From Roseivirga sp. (GTDB taxonomy: Bacteria > Bacteroidota > Bacteroidia > Cytophagales > Cyclobacteriaceae): 64,000 nt of DNA. The position numbers and the translations under genes are program-made. The notes under the pieces are model-generated. The model worked only from the letters and a program-made list of their open reading frames with translations, made no database searches and was not told where the DNA came from. The DNA lies in the NCBI GenBank assembly GCA_021404565.1, contig JAAWWF010000040.1, positions 62,001 to 126,000 on the forward strand, in the 5' to 3' direction. Positions within the stretch are counted from its first letter, which is position 1. Each line of letters begins with the position of its first letter. Below are positions 36,938 through 46,846 of the stretch, in pieces.

Positions 36938-37403
36938 CGCTGAGCACCTCTTTGTCTTTCTCTTTAATCCACTCAACCGTGAATACATGCATTTCTATAT
37001 CCAACCCCCTTGGTCACCAAGGAGGGCGGGTATCCCGAAAACAGTGCGAAATACGAGCTGGTTGGATTTGGCACGCGAAGGCCTCGTGCGGCAAAAACCG
37101 AGCTCGGATTTGGTGTTTTCGGAGGCATTTCTTCCCGCCTGCCTTAGTGCCTAAGTACGGCCGGCAGGTTGTTACTTTTCTTTGTGCAGGCAAAGAAAAG
37201 TAAGAAAGTAGAAAATGAGCAGAAATTAAAACAGGCACTCTGCTGCTTCTTTCAACACTATGTTACAAACCTCTCTTGTTGCCCAACCCAAATTTCCATA
37301 ACTTCCCACTATGCGACTTATATAGTTCATGAGAACCTCGTAATCCGGGCAGAAAACTTTCTTGCCTCACCACTCCTATTTCCATTCTTAAAGAATTACA
37401 CTC
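36938..37403. other. Intergenic region with an extragenic repeat
   Basis: No convincing gene is present in these 466 nt. The middle (about 37010-37170) has high-GC sequence with short frames in several directions but no start or coding pattern. It leads into the strong hairpin at 37172-37203. The composition differs from the flanking genes and looks like a dispersed non-coding element. Confidence 0.6.
37172..37203. repeat. Perfect inverted repeat (13-bp arms), extragenic hairpin
   Basis: TTACTTTTCTTTG and CAAAGAAAAGTAA are exact complements around a 6-nt loop. Similar hairpins recur between genes in Bacteroidota genomes. It is not followed by a U run in either direction, so it is not a standard terminator. 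Confidence 0.8.
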
Positions 37404-37943
37404 ATGAAATTATCAACCCAACGCCTCATTCTTTCCCCGCTCAGATCTGCGGATATCCCTGAAATCCACCGTTTCCACTCCAACCCTAAAGTCGCACGCT
37501 ACAATACCATCGGCATTCCTCAACATATAAAAATGACTGAAGCACTACTGGAGCCAATCATCGCTGAAAAACAGAAAGCGAAGCCGGATTTTTACGGCTG
37601 GACTATCCGGCTAAAGCCCGATAACCAGTTTATCGGAGAGGCGGGTATGTCGGTCATGAACAATCGCTTTCAAAGTGCCGAGATTCATTATCACATTGAA
37701 CCCGAACTTTGGGGAAAGGGCTATGCGACAGAAGTCGCCAGGGAACTGATCCATTTTGCTTTTGAAGACCTGAAACTTCACCGGGTGCAGGCTGGTGCTG
37801 CTACCGAAAATATTGGTTCGCATAAAGTGATGGAAAAAGCGGGTATGAGCCGGGAAGGACTGAAAAGAAAGGTACTTCCCATCAGAGGAGACTGGTACGA
37901 CAATTATATGTATGCCATCTTAGACACCGACCCCAGGCCCTGA
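37404..37943 (+). CDS. RimJ/RimL-type GNAT N-acetyltransferase
   Basis: The 179-residue protein has the RimJ/RimL opening (LSTQRLILSPLRSADIPEI), the central strand GWTIRLKPDNQFIGEAGM, the acetyl-CoA loop region ELWGKGYATEVARELIHFAF and the late RVQAGAATENIGSHKVMEKAGM. Such enzymes acetylate protein N-termini or small-molecule amines. It stands alone and is convergent with the aldolase gene (16 nt between stops). Confidence 0.93.
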   Translation: MKLSTQRLILSPLRSADIPEIHRFHSNPKVARYNTIGIPQHIKMTEALLEPIIAEKQKAKPDFYGWTIRLKPDNQFIGEAGMSVMNNRFQSAEIHYHIEPELWGKGYATEVARELIHFAFEDLKLHRVQAGAATENIGSHKVMEKAGMSREGLKRKVLPIRGDWYDNYMYAILDTDPRP

Positions 37944-37959
37944 TTGGGTTTGATCTGGT

Positions 37960-38724
37960 TCAAGACCTCAGACCTGAAAGTGTTTTGCCTGCTCCTTCAA
38001 TCAGAAAGCCGGTATCTGTTCCGCAGGTAATCAACCTGTAGCCTTTTTCTATATAAGGTTGAACGGACTCAGCCGTCATTCCAAAATACCCCAGGTGTAT
38101 ACCCTTGTCTTTGCACACCTTTTCAACTCTCTCAATGGCCTCCAGTACCCTGGGATGATCCAGTTGTCCCATGAGTCCCATGCTTGCTGAAAGGTCGTAG
38201 GGGCCTATGAAAATCACATCAACTCCGGGTACGTCTACAATTTGCTCAATATTTTCAACCCCATCGATGTGCTCAATTTGAATCACGACCATCAGCTCTT
38301 GATTGGCACGGGTTACATAATCGTTAAAATGGATACCATAGCCGTGAGCACGGGTAGCGCCCACCCCTCTCTGTCCTTCTGGTGGATATTTGCTATAAGC
38401 AACGGCCTTTTCGGCCTCTTTTGCTGTATTTACTTTGGGTACAATGATGCCTCCCGCCCCGGTATCCAGCACCTTCTTAATTGCTGACTCGGTAAATTCA
38501 GGCACTCTTACCAGGCTTTCAGCATGCCCTCCCACCGCCTGTATCATACGCTGACATTCCAGGATGCCCATGGTCCCATGCTCCAGATCAATAAACAGCC
38601 AATCAAAGCCGGCCAGGGCCATTGCCTCTGCAACTTCCGGTGAAGGCAGGGATAGAATGGTTCCATAAACGGCCTCATGGGCCAGCCGCTCTCCCAATGA
38701 CAATCTCTTGCTTCGTGCATCCAT
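37960..38724 (-). CDS. HpcH/HpaI family aldolase
   Basis: The 254-residue TIM-barrel protein shows the class II pyruvate aldolase motifs: FDWLFIDLEHGTMG (about 34-47), GIIVPKVNTAKEAEKAV, a metal-ligand strand VVIQIEHIDGVENI and VIFIGPYDLSASMG near 190. Relatives cleave 4-hydroxy-2-oxo acids or 2-keto-3-deoxy acids to pyruvate plus an aldehyde. No pathway partner lies next to it. Start at 38724. Confidence 0.93.
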   Translation of the reverse strand: MDARSKRLSLGERLAHEAVYGTILSLPSPEVAEAMALAGFDWLFIDLEHGTMGILECQRMIQAVGGHAESLVRVPEFTESAIKKVLDTGAGGIIVPKVNTAKEAEKAVAYSKYPPEGQRGVGATRAHGYGIHFNDYVTRANQELMVVIQIEHIDGVENIEQIVDVPGVDVIFIGPYDLSASMGLMGQLDHPRVLEAIERVEKVCKDKGIHLGYFGMTAESVQPYIEKGYRLITCGTDTGFLIEGAGKTLSGLRS

Positions 38725-38865
38725 GCACCCATATTAAGTTATTTCATACTAATCTCAAACCAGCTTTACTTCAAAGAACCTTTCAAAAATCTGCCGGGGC
38801 TTTTCCTGTTTCCCTAAACAATCTCTATTTTCAGACCAATTAATTCAACTCTCTGTTTTTAGATA

Positions 38866-40119
38866 ATGGATGTATTCACCATAATCACGATTCTGGTTAC
38901 TTTATCGGCTGTTTTTGCCTTCATCAACACCAAATTTCTAAAGCTTCCTTTTACTATAGGCCTGATGATAATCGCCATGTGTTTTACATTGGTGATCATT
39001 GTACTGGGTTATTTCGAGCACTGGATTCTGGATGAGGCCAAGCTGCTCATTAGTTCCATAGACTTTAAAACGGTACTGCTGGAGGTAATGCTGAGTTTCC
39101 TTCTCTTTGCAGGTGCATTGCATACCAAGATGGATGAGCTAAATAAGCAGCGGGTGCCTATTATGCTCTTCGCCACTTTTGGAGTATTAGTCTCTACCTT
39201 CCTTGTGGGGGGGCTGATGTATTTTATAACACGTGCCGTGGGTCATGAGATCAATTTTATCTACTGCCTGCTTTTCGGAGCACTGATTTCCCCTACTGAC
39301 CCAATAGCCGTGCTGGGTATACTGAAAGATGCTAAGGCACCTAAGAAGCTGGAGATAAAAATTGTGGGTGAATCACTGTTCAATGATGGTGTGGGTGTGG
39401 TCATTTTCCTGGTAATATTTGAGGTGGCTTCAAAAGGCATCACAGAAGTAGGAGCTGAAGAAGTGGGCATTCTTTTTTTTGAAGAGGTATTCGGTGGTAT
39501 CGGTCTTGGCCTGTTGGCGGGATGGCTGGGTTTCAAGCTTATGAAAAGCATAGATCATTACGAAACAGAAGTGATGATTACCCTGGCCCTGGTAATGGGT
39601 ATTTACAGTGTAGCTCATTACATCCACTTTTCGGGCCCTCTGGCGGTAGTGGTTGCCGGTATTTACATTGGCAATAAGTCTCCACAAATCGCCTGGTCTA
39701 AAACCACCCACAACTATGTAGACAAATTCTGGGAGCTGATAGATGTTTTTCTCAATGCAATCCTCTTTGTTCTTATAGGCTTTGAACTACTGATTATTAC
39801 AATCAACGGTGAGTACATACTGCTGGGCGTATTGGCCATTCCGGTTACCTTGCTGGCGCGGTACATTGCGCTTGCGGGTCCGATTTTCGTCTTTAACAAG
39901 AAGCTTGACTTCTTACCCAAAACAGACCTGATCATGACCTGGGGTGGTATCCGTGGAGGCATTTCGATCGCCCTGGCCTTATCGCTGGAGCCGGAAATGG
40001 AACGTGACCTATTCCTGACCGTTACTTACGTTATTGTAGTGTTCTCTATCATTGGTCAGGGACTTACCATAGGCCCCTTTATCAGGAGTGTTCTTAAAGC
40101 ACAGAATAAAAAGGAGTAG
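38866..40119 (+). CDS. Na+/H+ antiporter, NhaP/CPA1 type
   Basis: The protein has 417 residues with about 12 membrane helices. The CPA1 signature residues are present: GALISPTDPIAVLGIL (the Asp-bearing unwound helix, about 142-157), GESLFNDGVGVVIF (ND motif about 172-185) and the conserved Arg region GGIRGGISIALALS (about 363-376). It should exchange cytoplasmic Na+ or K+ for protons at the inner membrane, for pH and salt balance. It ends 15 nt from the convergent hybrid kinase gene. Confidence 0.95.
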   Translation: MDVFTIITILVTLSAVFAFINTKFLKLPFTIGLMIIAMCFTLVIIVLGYFEHWILDEAKLLISSIDFKTVLLEVMLSFLLFAGALHTKMDELNKQRVPIMLFATFGVLVSTFLVGGLMYFITRAVGHEINFIYCLLFGALISPTDPIAVLGILKDAKAPKKLEIKIVGESLFNDGVGVVIFLVIFEVASKGITEVGAEEVGILFFEEVFGGIGLGLLAGWLGFKLMKSIDHYETEVMITLALVMGIYSVAHYIHFSGPLAVVVAGIYIGNKSPQIAWSKTTHNYVDKFWELIDVFLNAILFVLIGFELLIITINGEYILLGVLAIPVTLLARYIALAGPIFVFNKKLDFLPKTDLIMTWGGIRGGISIALALSLEPEMERDLFLTVTYVIVVFSIIGQGLTIGPFIRSVLKAQNKKE

Positions 40120-40134
40120 TAAGCTATTGCCAGA

Positions 40135-42516
40135 TCAGGACAGTTGTCTGACCATTTTACGGTAAAGGTCTTCCGGGTCAAAAGGCTTCATTACATAGTC
40201 GTCCATCCCGGAAGCTAAAATCTTCTCTCGTGCATTAAAAAGTGCAGAGGCTGTAAAGGCCAGTATGGGTACCTCCTCATTTCTACTCCTGAGTATCCGC
40301 GACACCTCATAGCCATCGATATCAGGCAATTGCAGGTCCATAAGGATCAAGTCGTAGTCTATGGCTATGTCCAATGCCTCAGCACCGCTAGCCGCAACAT
40401 CAAGATTAATTTGCCAGCGTTCCATAAACTTTTTGGCAACCACCACATTCACGGGGTTGTCCTCTACCAGCAATACCTTCTTCCCTACCAAAAGCTGCCA
40501 TTCCGAGTAGTCAATGGACTTAATACTCTGGTTTTCTGCTCCACTCGCAATCGCAAAAGTCTGCTCAAACCAAAATTCAGACCCTTCGCCTTCTTTGCTT
40601 TCCAGGTGGAGTTGGCTCCCCTGCAGGTCCAGCAGTCGCTTGATAATGGCCAGGCCTAATCCCGTACCACCGTAATTACGTGAGGTAGACGTACTGGCCT
40701 GGGTAAATGTATTGAACACCAGGGCATGCTTGTCTGAGGCAATGCCTATACCGCTATCCTTCACGGTAAACCTCACAGTCGCCTCAGCTTCACTCTGGCT
40801 TACCAGCACGAGCTCCACTTTCACAAAACCTCTGTGGGTGAATTTGATAGCATTGCTGAGTAGGTTAGAAAGAATCTGTGTCAGCCTACCGGGATCACAG
40901 GTCAGGCGATCGGGTATATCAGCATCAACACCAGTCAACAGACTCAACCCATCTCTCAGCGCCTGGCCTCTGTGTACCAGCCTTACCTTTTCCACCATTT
41001 CATTCAGGTTCACATCCATCTCTTCAAACTCTATCTTGCCTGCTTCTATCTTAGAGTAATCGAGAATATTGTTGACCAAAAGCAAAAGATTCTGAGCAGA
41101 ATGCTTGAGTGTTTTGATGTTTTCCTGCTGTTCAGTTGCTCCGGACTCTTCCAACAGATTTGACATACCCACTACAGCATTGAGTGGAGTACGGATTTCA
41201 TGAGACATTACTGACAGGAACTCAGATTTTGCCTCTGACGCCTGCTGTGCATCCTTGATGGCCATTTTATATGCCATAGCAAAGCGGTAGGAAGAGATGA
41301 GTGACTGGAGGAAGAAAAACGACATGAGTCCAACGAAGAAAAGCAGGTTTTGTCGATCGGTTACCTGAAAGTAATCCAGGGCATACAGACCAAAAGAGAT
41401 AAACATGATGGCAATGCTCAACAGTGCAAAAACAGCACCGTGACGTTTATTTCTGATCGCCTTGATATAGATAAAAACGCAATTAGGAAGGAAGAGGGCA
41501 ACACTGCCGGCAAAGATGGGCGGAAAGGAGGTAAACACACTTACCGGAAAAAACACCACCGTGGCCATGAGTACCAGAATGATCACTGAAAAGACATCAA
41601 GCATCTTCTTTGACACCTCACCCGGATAAAGAAACAGGGTGTACCGAACAAAGAAGAAGGCAATAAGGTAAAGGTCCAGATACTCAATGTGGATAGACCA
41701 ATGCCAGGACAGCCCGGGCATCATATGGTGCAAACCATAGTCAACACTGCCGATAGCCCGATAGGCAAAAGCCAGACAGAAAAGTGAAAAGTATAAGATT
41801 GACTTTTTGTCCTTACCCAGCAAGTACAGCCCAAGGAAGAACAATCCCCCCATAAAAAGACTACCGGCCAGTATGTAATCATAGGCCAGGTCATTGCTGA
41901 ATTTTTTCTTGATCACCGCAGCATCACCAAAGACAAGAGCATCTTTTATTCCTCCGTTACTATGATCAAAGTTGGCAATCTGCAGTACCACCGTCAATGT
42001 ATCTGATGGGGCAATAAAAGTCGAGGTCCCGGGGAGCCAGTAGGGAATATACTCCTCTTTTCTTTCAGCCACTACACCATTGGAAGCTGCCTCCCTTCCG
42101 TTGATAAACAGCTTGTAAGCTGAATACATATCCTGCACGTAGAAGCCTAGTTTGGTATCTACAGCATCAGCGGGCAGTATAATGCGAAATCGGTAGGTGG
42201 CATAGCCATTAGCTGTAAGTGAGTCGCCATTGATAATTTTTTCATTCCAGGTATCGGGGAAATCAGGAAAAAATGAAACGGGACTCGAGGTTGAATCCAA
42301 CGCTGCAGGTGCCAGCAATGAATGCCAGTAAAACTCCACCTCACCTTTAACCAGAAATGAGTTTCCCGATAGACTCTCGCCACTCAGATCAAGGATTCCT
42401 TTGTCCGCACGAAGTTCACCCTGGGCAAAAGTATTTGTCCATAAACAGGTCAAAACCAGGCAAAAAAGCACCAGTTTAACAGGATTAAACCCGGTGTTAT
42501 CTATAAGGTGAGGCAT
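40135..42516 (-). CDS. 7TM-DISM hybrid sensor histidine kinase/response regulator (copy 1)
   Basis: The protein has 793 residues. A signal peptide is followed by a periplasmic beta-sandwich sensor (about 30-200; LGFYVQDMYSAYKLFINGREAA is near-typical of the DISM extracellular domain), seven membrane helices (about 210-410), HisKA with His439 in SHEIRTP, HATPase_c with the N box (LLSNAIKFTH), G1 (DSGIGI) and G2 (GTGLGLAI), then a REC domain with Asp727 (LMDLQLPD) and Lys in MKPFDP. It can phosphorylate itself and its own receiver. No DNA-binding output is present, so signal passes onward by phosphotransfer. The ligand is unknown, perhaps a carbohydrate. Confidence 0.95.
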   Translation of the reverse strand: MPHLIDNTGFNPVKLVLFCLVLTCLWTNTFAQGELRADKGILDLSGESLSGNSFLVKGEVEFYWHSLLAPAALDSTSSPVSFFPDFPDTWNEKIINGDSLTANGYATYRFRIILPADAVDTKLGFYVQDMYSAYKLFINGREAASNGVVAERKEEYIPYWLPGTSTFIAPSDTLTVVLQIANFDHSNGGIKDALVFGDAAVIKKKFSNDLAYDYILAGSLFMGGLFFLGLYLLGKDKKSILYFSLFCLAFAYRAIGSVDYGLHHMMPGLSWHWSIHIEYLDLYLIAFFFVRYTLFLYPGEVSKKMLDVFSVIILVLMATVVFFPVSVFTSFPPIFAGSVALFLPNCVFIYIKAIRNKRHGAVFALLSIAIMFISFGLYALDYFQVTDRQNLLFFVGLMSFFFLQSLISSYRFAMAYKMAIKDAQQASEAKSEFLSVMSHEIRTPLNAVVGMSNLLEESGATEQQENIKTLKHSAQNLLLLVNNILDYSKIEAGKIEFEEMDVNLNEMVEKVRLVHRGQALRDGLSLLTGVDADIPDRLTCDPGRLTQILSNLLSNAIKFTHRGFVKVELVLVSQSEAEATVRFTVKDSGIGIASDKHALVFNTFTQASTSTSRNYGGTGLGLAIIKRLLDLQGSQLHLESKEGEGSEFWFEQTFAIASGAENQSIKSIDYSEWQLLVGKKVLLVEDNPVNVVVAKKFMERWQINLDVAASGAEALDIAIDYDLILMDLQLPDIDGYEVSRILRSRNEEVPILAFTASALFNAREKILASGMDDYVMKPFDPEDLYRKMVRQLS

Positions 42517-42693
42517 TCTGTCCCTAATATAGCCAGTACAAGGCAGGCATCCGCTCTCTGACCACAGCTTGTCTACGCTTTATCGCTCTTTGGTATCAAA
42601 ACAAAGTGTATCGGATCAGGTTTCATAGAAACTTAGCTATAACCCGCACTTGCTAAATGTGCTAAATTCAGCATCTTGCGTTGATATAGTACT

Positions 42694-43116
42694 ATGAAGA
42701 ACCTGAGAGCCCTCTGGCTTATCTTACCTATCTTATGGCTTAGCTGCGGCAGTGATGACAGCCCCAACCTGATTGCCTTTGAGACGCTGGCCATAGGAGA
42801 TCAAAGTCCCGTGAGTCCGGGACGTTCTGAACACGTCATCAACACTGAACCTGAATATGTAGCCCTGTTTGGTACATCCAGTTCCGTGGATTTCGATCGG
42901 GAAACAGTTCTTGCCGTCTTTTTAGGCCAGGTAGGAAATGACAACAACACTTTTGAAATCACCGAGATTGTTGACAATATTTCGAATATTACTGTACAAA
43001 TAACCTGGAGAAGCCCAAGAGTACTGTCTGGAGCCAATACAAGTCATTACCATGTGGTCAAGACCCAAAAGCTGAGTCGGACCATCAATTTCAGTACCAC
43101 GGAAATAAGGGAATAG
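42694..43116 (+). CDS. PrcB-like lipoprotein
   Basis: The 140-residue protein has a lipobox ending LSCGS (Cys18). It contains the PrcB C-terminal-type fold, with VDFDRETVLAVFLGQ followed by alternating strands (FEITEIVDNISNITVQITW) and a last strand HYHVVKTQKL. In oral spirochaetes PrcB is a subunit of the dentilisin protease complex; in other bacteria this small domain is widespread and its role open. It lies between two divergent or convergent hybrid kinases with only 29 nt to the next stop. It could modulate one of them at the envelope, but this is speculation. Confidence 0.8.
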   Translation: MKNLRALWLILPILWLSCGSDDSPNLIAFETLAIGDQSPVSPGRSEHVINTEPEYVALFGTSSSVDFDRETVLAVFLGQVGNDNNTFEITEIVDNISNITVQITWRSPRVLSGANTSHYHVVKTQKLSRTINFSTTEIRE

Positions 43117-43145
43117 GGCCTTACTATCTCACAGAATCACTACCA

Positions 43146-45485
43146 TTACAACTGCCTTACAATCTTGCGATAAAGATCTGCCGGGTCAAAGGGCTTCATA
43201 ATATAATCGTTCATACCGGATTCTGAGATCTTCTCACGCACATTGAGCAATGCCGAAGCCGTAAAAGCCAGAATGGGTATGGTAATGCCTGCCTCCCGCA
43301 ATTTCTTACTGATCATATAGCCGTCCATATCCGGTAACTGCAGGTCCATCAGAATTAAGTCGTGATCTATCTCCAGCTCCAGGGCCTCTTCTCCGCTCAT
43401 CACCACCTCTACCTCAGTTTTCCAGCGTTCCAGAAACTTCTTCGCTACCACAATATTGACGGGATTGTCTTCTACCAATAGCAGTCGTTTGCCTTCGAGT
43501 TCACCCCATTCGTCCCACGAAGGTTGCTCCGAAGCGGGCTTGACCTCGCCTTTCACCAACTTAAAGTCTTGCTCAAAGTAGAAGTTAGATCCCTTACCCC
43601 GCACACTATCGACCTTCAACTCCCCTCCCTGCAATTCCAACAGTCTTCTGGTAATGGAGAGCCCCAAACCAGTGCCGCCATAGTTTCTGGTAGTAGAAGA
43701 AGCAGCCTGAGAAAATGTATCAAAGATAAGTTCCTGCTTATCCACTTCAATACCTATTCCCGTGTCAATCACCTCAAAGAGAATTGTTGCTTCGTCTTCT
43801 GATTTTTCGACCAGTGACAGCCTGATGGTAACAGATCCTTTATGTGTAAACTTTAGCCCGTTGCCTACCAGGTTAGAAAGTATCTGCGTGATACGAGTGG
43901 GATCGCAAATCACATACTTAGGTACCTCATTGGCTATATCGAGCTTCAGGTCGAGCCCGTCTTCCATGGCCTTGGAATTATGGATAAGCCTGAGGCGCTC
44001 CATCAGATCGGGTAAATCTGTATCGACCTCCTCAAACTCTACCTTACCGGCCTCTATCTTGGTGTAATCGAGTATATCATTAACGAGCAGTAGTAAGTTT
44101 TGAGCTGCATGCTTTAGCGTATTCACATTATCCTTTTGCTCTCCCTTTACATCCAGCAGATTCGACATACCCACTACTGCATTCAGCGGTGTTCTGATTT
44201 CATGCGACATCACCGACAAAAATTCAGATTTAGCCTCTGAAGCCTGCTCAGCAGCCCCGATGGCCTTGCGATAAGACATGGCAAAGCGATAGGACAGAAT
44301 GAGTGACTGAAAGAAGAAGAACGAAGTATAGCCTACAAAAAGTACCAGGTTATTCCGTCTCAGAATCTCAAAATAATCGAGCATATCGAAAATAAAGGAG
44401 ACGAAAAGTGCTCCCAGGCTGAAGAGCGCAAAGGAGGCGCCATACCTCTTGTTTTTAATCGCCTTGATATAAACCCATACACAGATAGGAATAAATAAAA
44501 AGATCATGGCGAAGTACGGCCCCGGGAACAGTGTAAAGAAATCGATCGGGGAAACAAGGGTTACCACAATCATGCCCAGAGAAACATAGGCAAAAATGTT
44601 GATCAACCATTTAGGAGCTTCATCGGGATACAAGTGATGCGTATACCGGGTAAATAAATACCCTGACAGGTATAGGGTAACGTATTCCAGGTGCAGGGTA
44701 ACCGACCAGGGAATTCCGGGAAAGATATGATGGAAACCATAATTGGCGGCCCCGATGATTCTATAGCTGTAGGCAATACAGAACAACGAAAAATAGAGCA
44801 TGGAATGCTCATTTCTACCGAAAAAATAGAGTCCGAAGAAGAACAGTCCTCCCATCAACAGGCAACCGGTAAGGATATAATCGTATGCCAGATCGTTCTC
44901 AAAGCTCTCTCTTACAACCTGAGCATCTCCAAATAGCACCTCTTCTTTCGTACCTCCCTTGCTATGATCAAAATTGGCCACCTGCAGCACCAGGTTGAGT
45001 GTATCGGAAGTAACCCTGAAGCTCACTGTCTGCGGCAGCCAGTAAGGCGTGTAGTCTTCGGCAGTTTTGGCAACTACTCCATTATGAGCAAGCTCCCGGC
45101 CATTCAGATACAGCTTGTATGCTGAGTACATGTCCTGGATACCGAAGCCCAGGTCAGTACCAATGGCACTTTCCGGCAGCAAAACCTTCACATAATAGGT
45201 AGCATAACCTTTTGAACTGAGCTCCTGATCGCCCAAAACAGCACTATTCCAGAGCTCTGGAAATGTGATAAGCTCAGCCTGTGCAGATTTTGCTTCCAGA
45301 TCTTCGGACTCCACAAGTTCATTCCAGAAAAAACTGAATTCCCCCACCAGGGGGAAAGCCACATCTGTCAAATCAAAATTCCGCAAATCCAACACACCTT
45401 GTTCTGCTACAGGTGTTTCCTGCCCAGAAAGGCTGACACTTAAAATACAGGTGGTTATTATGGCCAGAAGAGTTTTACGCCACAT
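43146..45485 (-). CDS. 7TM-DISM hybrid sensor histidine kinase/response regulator (copy 2)
   Basis: The 779-residue paralogue of 40135-42516 has the same order of domains: signal peptide, DISM extracellular sensor (LGFGIQDMYSAYKLYLNGREL), seven membrane helices, HisKA with His428, HATPase_c (NLVGNGLKFTH, DTGIGI, GTGLGLSI) and REC with Asp714 and the MKPFDPADLYR end. The sensor and kinase parts are similar to copy 1, so the two arose by duplication, with the PrcB-like gene between them on the other strand. No output domain or response regulator gene is adjacent. Confidence 0.95.
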   Translation of the reverse strand: MWRKTLLAIITTCILSVSLSGQETPVAEQGVLDLRNFDLTDVAFPLVGEFSFFWNELVESEDLEAKSAQAELITFPELWNSAVLGDQELSSKGYATYYVKVLLPESAIGTDLGFGIQDMYSAYKLYLNGRELAHNGVVAKTAEDYTPYWLPQTVSFRVTSDTLNLVLQVANFDHSKGGTKEEVLFGDAQVVRESFENDLAYDYILTGCLLMGGLFFFGLYFFGRNEHSMLYFSLFCIAYSYRIIGAANYGFHHIFPGIPWSVTLHLEYVTLYLSGYLFTRYTHHLYPDEAPKWLINIFAYVSLGMIVVTLVSPIDFFTLFPGPYFAMIFLFIPICVWVYIKAIKNKRYGASFALFSLGALFVSFIFDMLDYFEILRRNNLVLFVGYTSFFFFQSLILSYRFAMSYRKAIGAAEQASEAKSEFLSVMSHEIRTPLNAVVGMSNLLDVKGEQKDNVNTLKHAAQNLLLLVNDILDYTKIEAGKVEFEEVDTDLPDLMERLRLIHNSKAMEDGLDLKLDIANEVPKYVICDPTRITQILSNLVGNGLKFTHKGSVTIRLSLVEKSEDEATILFEVIDTGIGIEVDKQELIFDTFSQAASSTTRNYGGTGLGLSITRRLLELQGGELKVDSVRGKGSNFYFEQDFKLVKGEVKPASEQPSWDEWGELEGKRLLLVEDNPVNIVVAKKFLERWKTEVEVVMSGEEALELEIDHDLILMDLQLPDMDGYMISKKLREAGITIPILAFTASALLNVREKISESGMNDYIMKPFDPADLYRKIVRQL

Positions 45486-45868
45486 TGATTACAGGACTTG
45501 AATTCATTTTAGGTAAAAGTGTTTCAATATACAGAAGTTCTCTTAATCGCTCTTTTCACGTTGTAATGGCAGTGTCAACACACTCAGCTCAGCTGTGTTA
45601 TGTCAGTACTCACTCCCCTCCATCAGAACTGTAGATTGTCTGCAAAGAAGCACTACACTTTCGACCTGTAAACAACATCAGACAAAAGCTCAGCAAAAGA
45701 GTGAAGCTTTTGCAAAAAAATCACGTTCAACTATCCAATAGTCGTTAATTGCCCTTTTTCGGAGGACCAAACGGCACGTTTATTGACTTCACAGGTTCTA
45801 TACATCATAGCAAGTAGCTTGCTTCGCATGATTTTATTAGTTTGGAACTCTTTAGTAACCCGATAAAA
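45486..45868. other. Intergenic region between divergent genes
   Basis: No gene is evident in these 383 nt. It must hold the promoters of the kinase gene (minus strand) and of the isomerase-like gene (plus strand). A weak promoter-like pattern (TTG about 45820, TTAGTTTG at 45837-45844) lies before 45869. An imperfect inverted repeat (AACACA/TGTGTT) lies at about 45577-45599. Confidence 0.4.
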
Positions 45869-46753
45869 ATGAAACGCAGAGAATTTGTTCAGAAATCAGC
45901 ACTGGCCTCAGCTGGTGTATTAGCCGCCTCTCCTTTGATGAGTGCAGTGGCAGCTGAAAAAGTAAAAGAATTTGGTGTACAGATTTACACCGTCAGAGAC
46001 CTGATTAGCAAGGACTATGAAGGCACCCTCAAGTCGCTCAGAAAAGTAGGCTTCGACTACTGTGAAGCGTTCGGTTTTGGAGATGGGAAGCTGCTCGGTA
46101 AATCCATCAAAGATGCCAAGAAAGCTTTTCAAGATGCCAAACTCCCTATCAGGAGTATCCACGCCTCTACCGGAGCCACCACGCCCAAGGTGAGCGGCAC
46201 CATGAATAATGACTGGCAGCGCGCAGTTGATGATGCAGCCGAGTTGGGTGCCAAATATCTGGTATGTCCTTATCTCCTGCCACAGGAAAGAAAGAATATT
46301 GATCAGTACAAACGACTGGCCGAGCTGATGAGTAAATGTGGCGAAACAAGCCGTAAATCCAATATTCAGTTTCTATACCATAACCACGAGTTTGAGTTTC
46401 AGGAGCTGGACGGACAGATTCCTTATGATATCATTCTGAAAGACACCGACCCATACTGGGTAAAAATGGAGCTGGACATTTACTGGACTCGCTATGCGGA
46501 TGTAGATCCCATTAAGCTTTTTAGAGATCATCCTCAACGTTTTCCGCTATGGCATGTAAAAGACATGGACCTTTCTGAAGACCGTAATATGACAGAAGTA
46601 GGCAAAGGTCGAATTGACTGGAAACAGATTTTTACACATAAAAACGATGCAGGCCTGATGTCTTTCTTCATTGAGCAAGATCGCAACTGGGCAGTTGATC
46701 CGGTGAGCAGCACCGCTACAGGTCTGAAGCATATCAAAGGTTTGAGGTTTTAA
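45869..46753 (+). CDS. Tat-exported sugar-phosphate isomerase/epimerase-like TIM-barrel protein
   Basis: The start at 45869 gives MKRREFVQKSALASAG, a twin-arginine signal peptide; an upstream in-frame ATG at 45842 would hide it. The 294-residue product has a xylose isomerase-like TIM barrel: FGVQIYTVRDLISKDY, the strand FLYHNHEFEFQ, MELDIYWTRYADVDPI and a late HVKDMDL with a metal-binding His/Asp. Such periplasmic proteins epimerise or isomerise sugars and are often part of carbohydrate or inositol use. It ends at a strong terminator (46776-46810), so it is transcribed alone. Confidence 0.9.
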   Translation: MKRREFVQKSALASAGVLAASPLMSAVAAEKVKEFGVQIYTVRDLISKDYEGTLKSLRKVGFDYCEAFGFGDGKLLGKSIKDAKKAFQDAKLPIRSIHASTGATTPKVSGTMNNDWQRAVDDAAELGAKYLVCPYLLPQERKNIDQYKRLAELMSKCGETSRKSNIQFLYHNHEFEFQELDGQIPYDIILKDTDPYWVKMELDIYWTRYADVDPIKLFRDHPQRFPLWHVKDMDLSEDRNMTEVGKGRIDWKQIFTHKNDAGLMSFFIEQDRNWAVDPVSSTATGLKHIKGLRF

Positions 46754-46775
46754 TACCGGTCTCTTTATAATCTTT

Positions 46776-46810
46776 AGACCGGTCTGCCAGTGGTAGACCG
46801 GTCTTTTTTA
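46776..46810 (+). terminator. Rho-independent terminator
   Basis: AGACCGGTCT is repeated at 46776-46785 and 46795-46804 around a 9-nt loop, followed by TTTTTT. Because each arm is itself palindromic the stem is very stable. It ends transcription of the isomerase-like gene. Confidence 0.85.
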
Positions 46811-46846
46811 ATTCTTCATACTTTCACAGCACAAACGAACATGGTT

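Noticed and set aside
36952-37203. Several short frames in the gap after the YjbR gene
   Set aside because: Frames occur in several directions at once over a GC-rich repeat element; none has a coding pattern.
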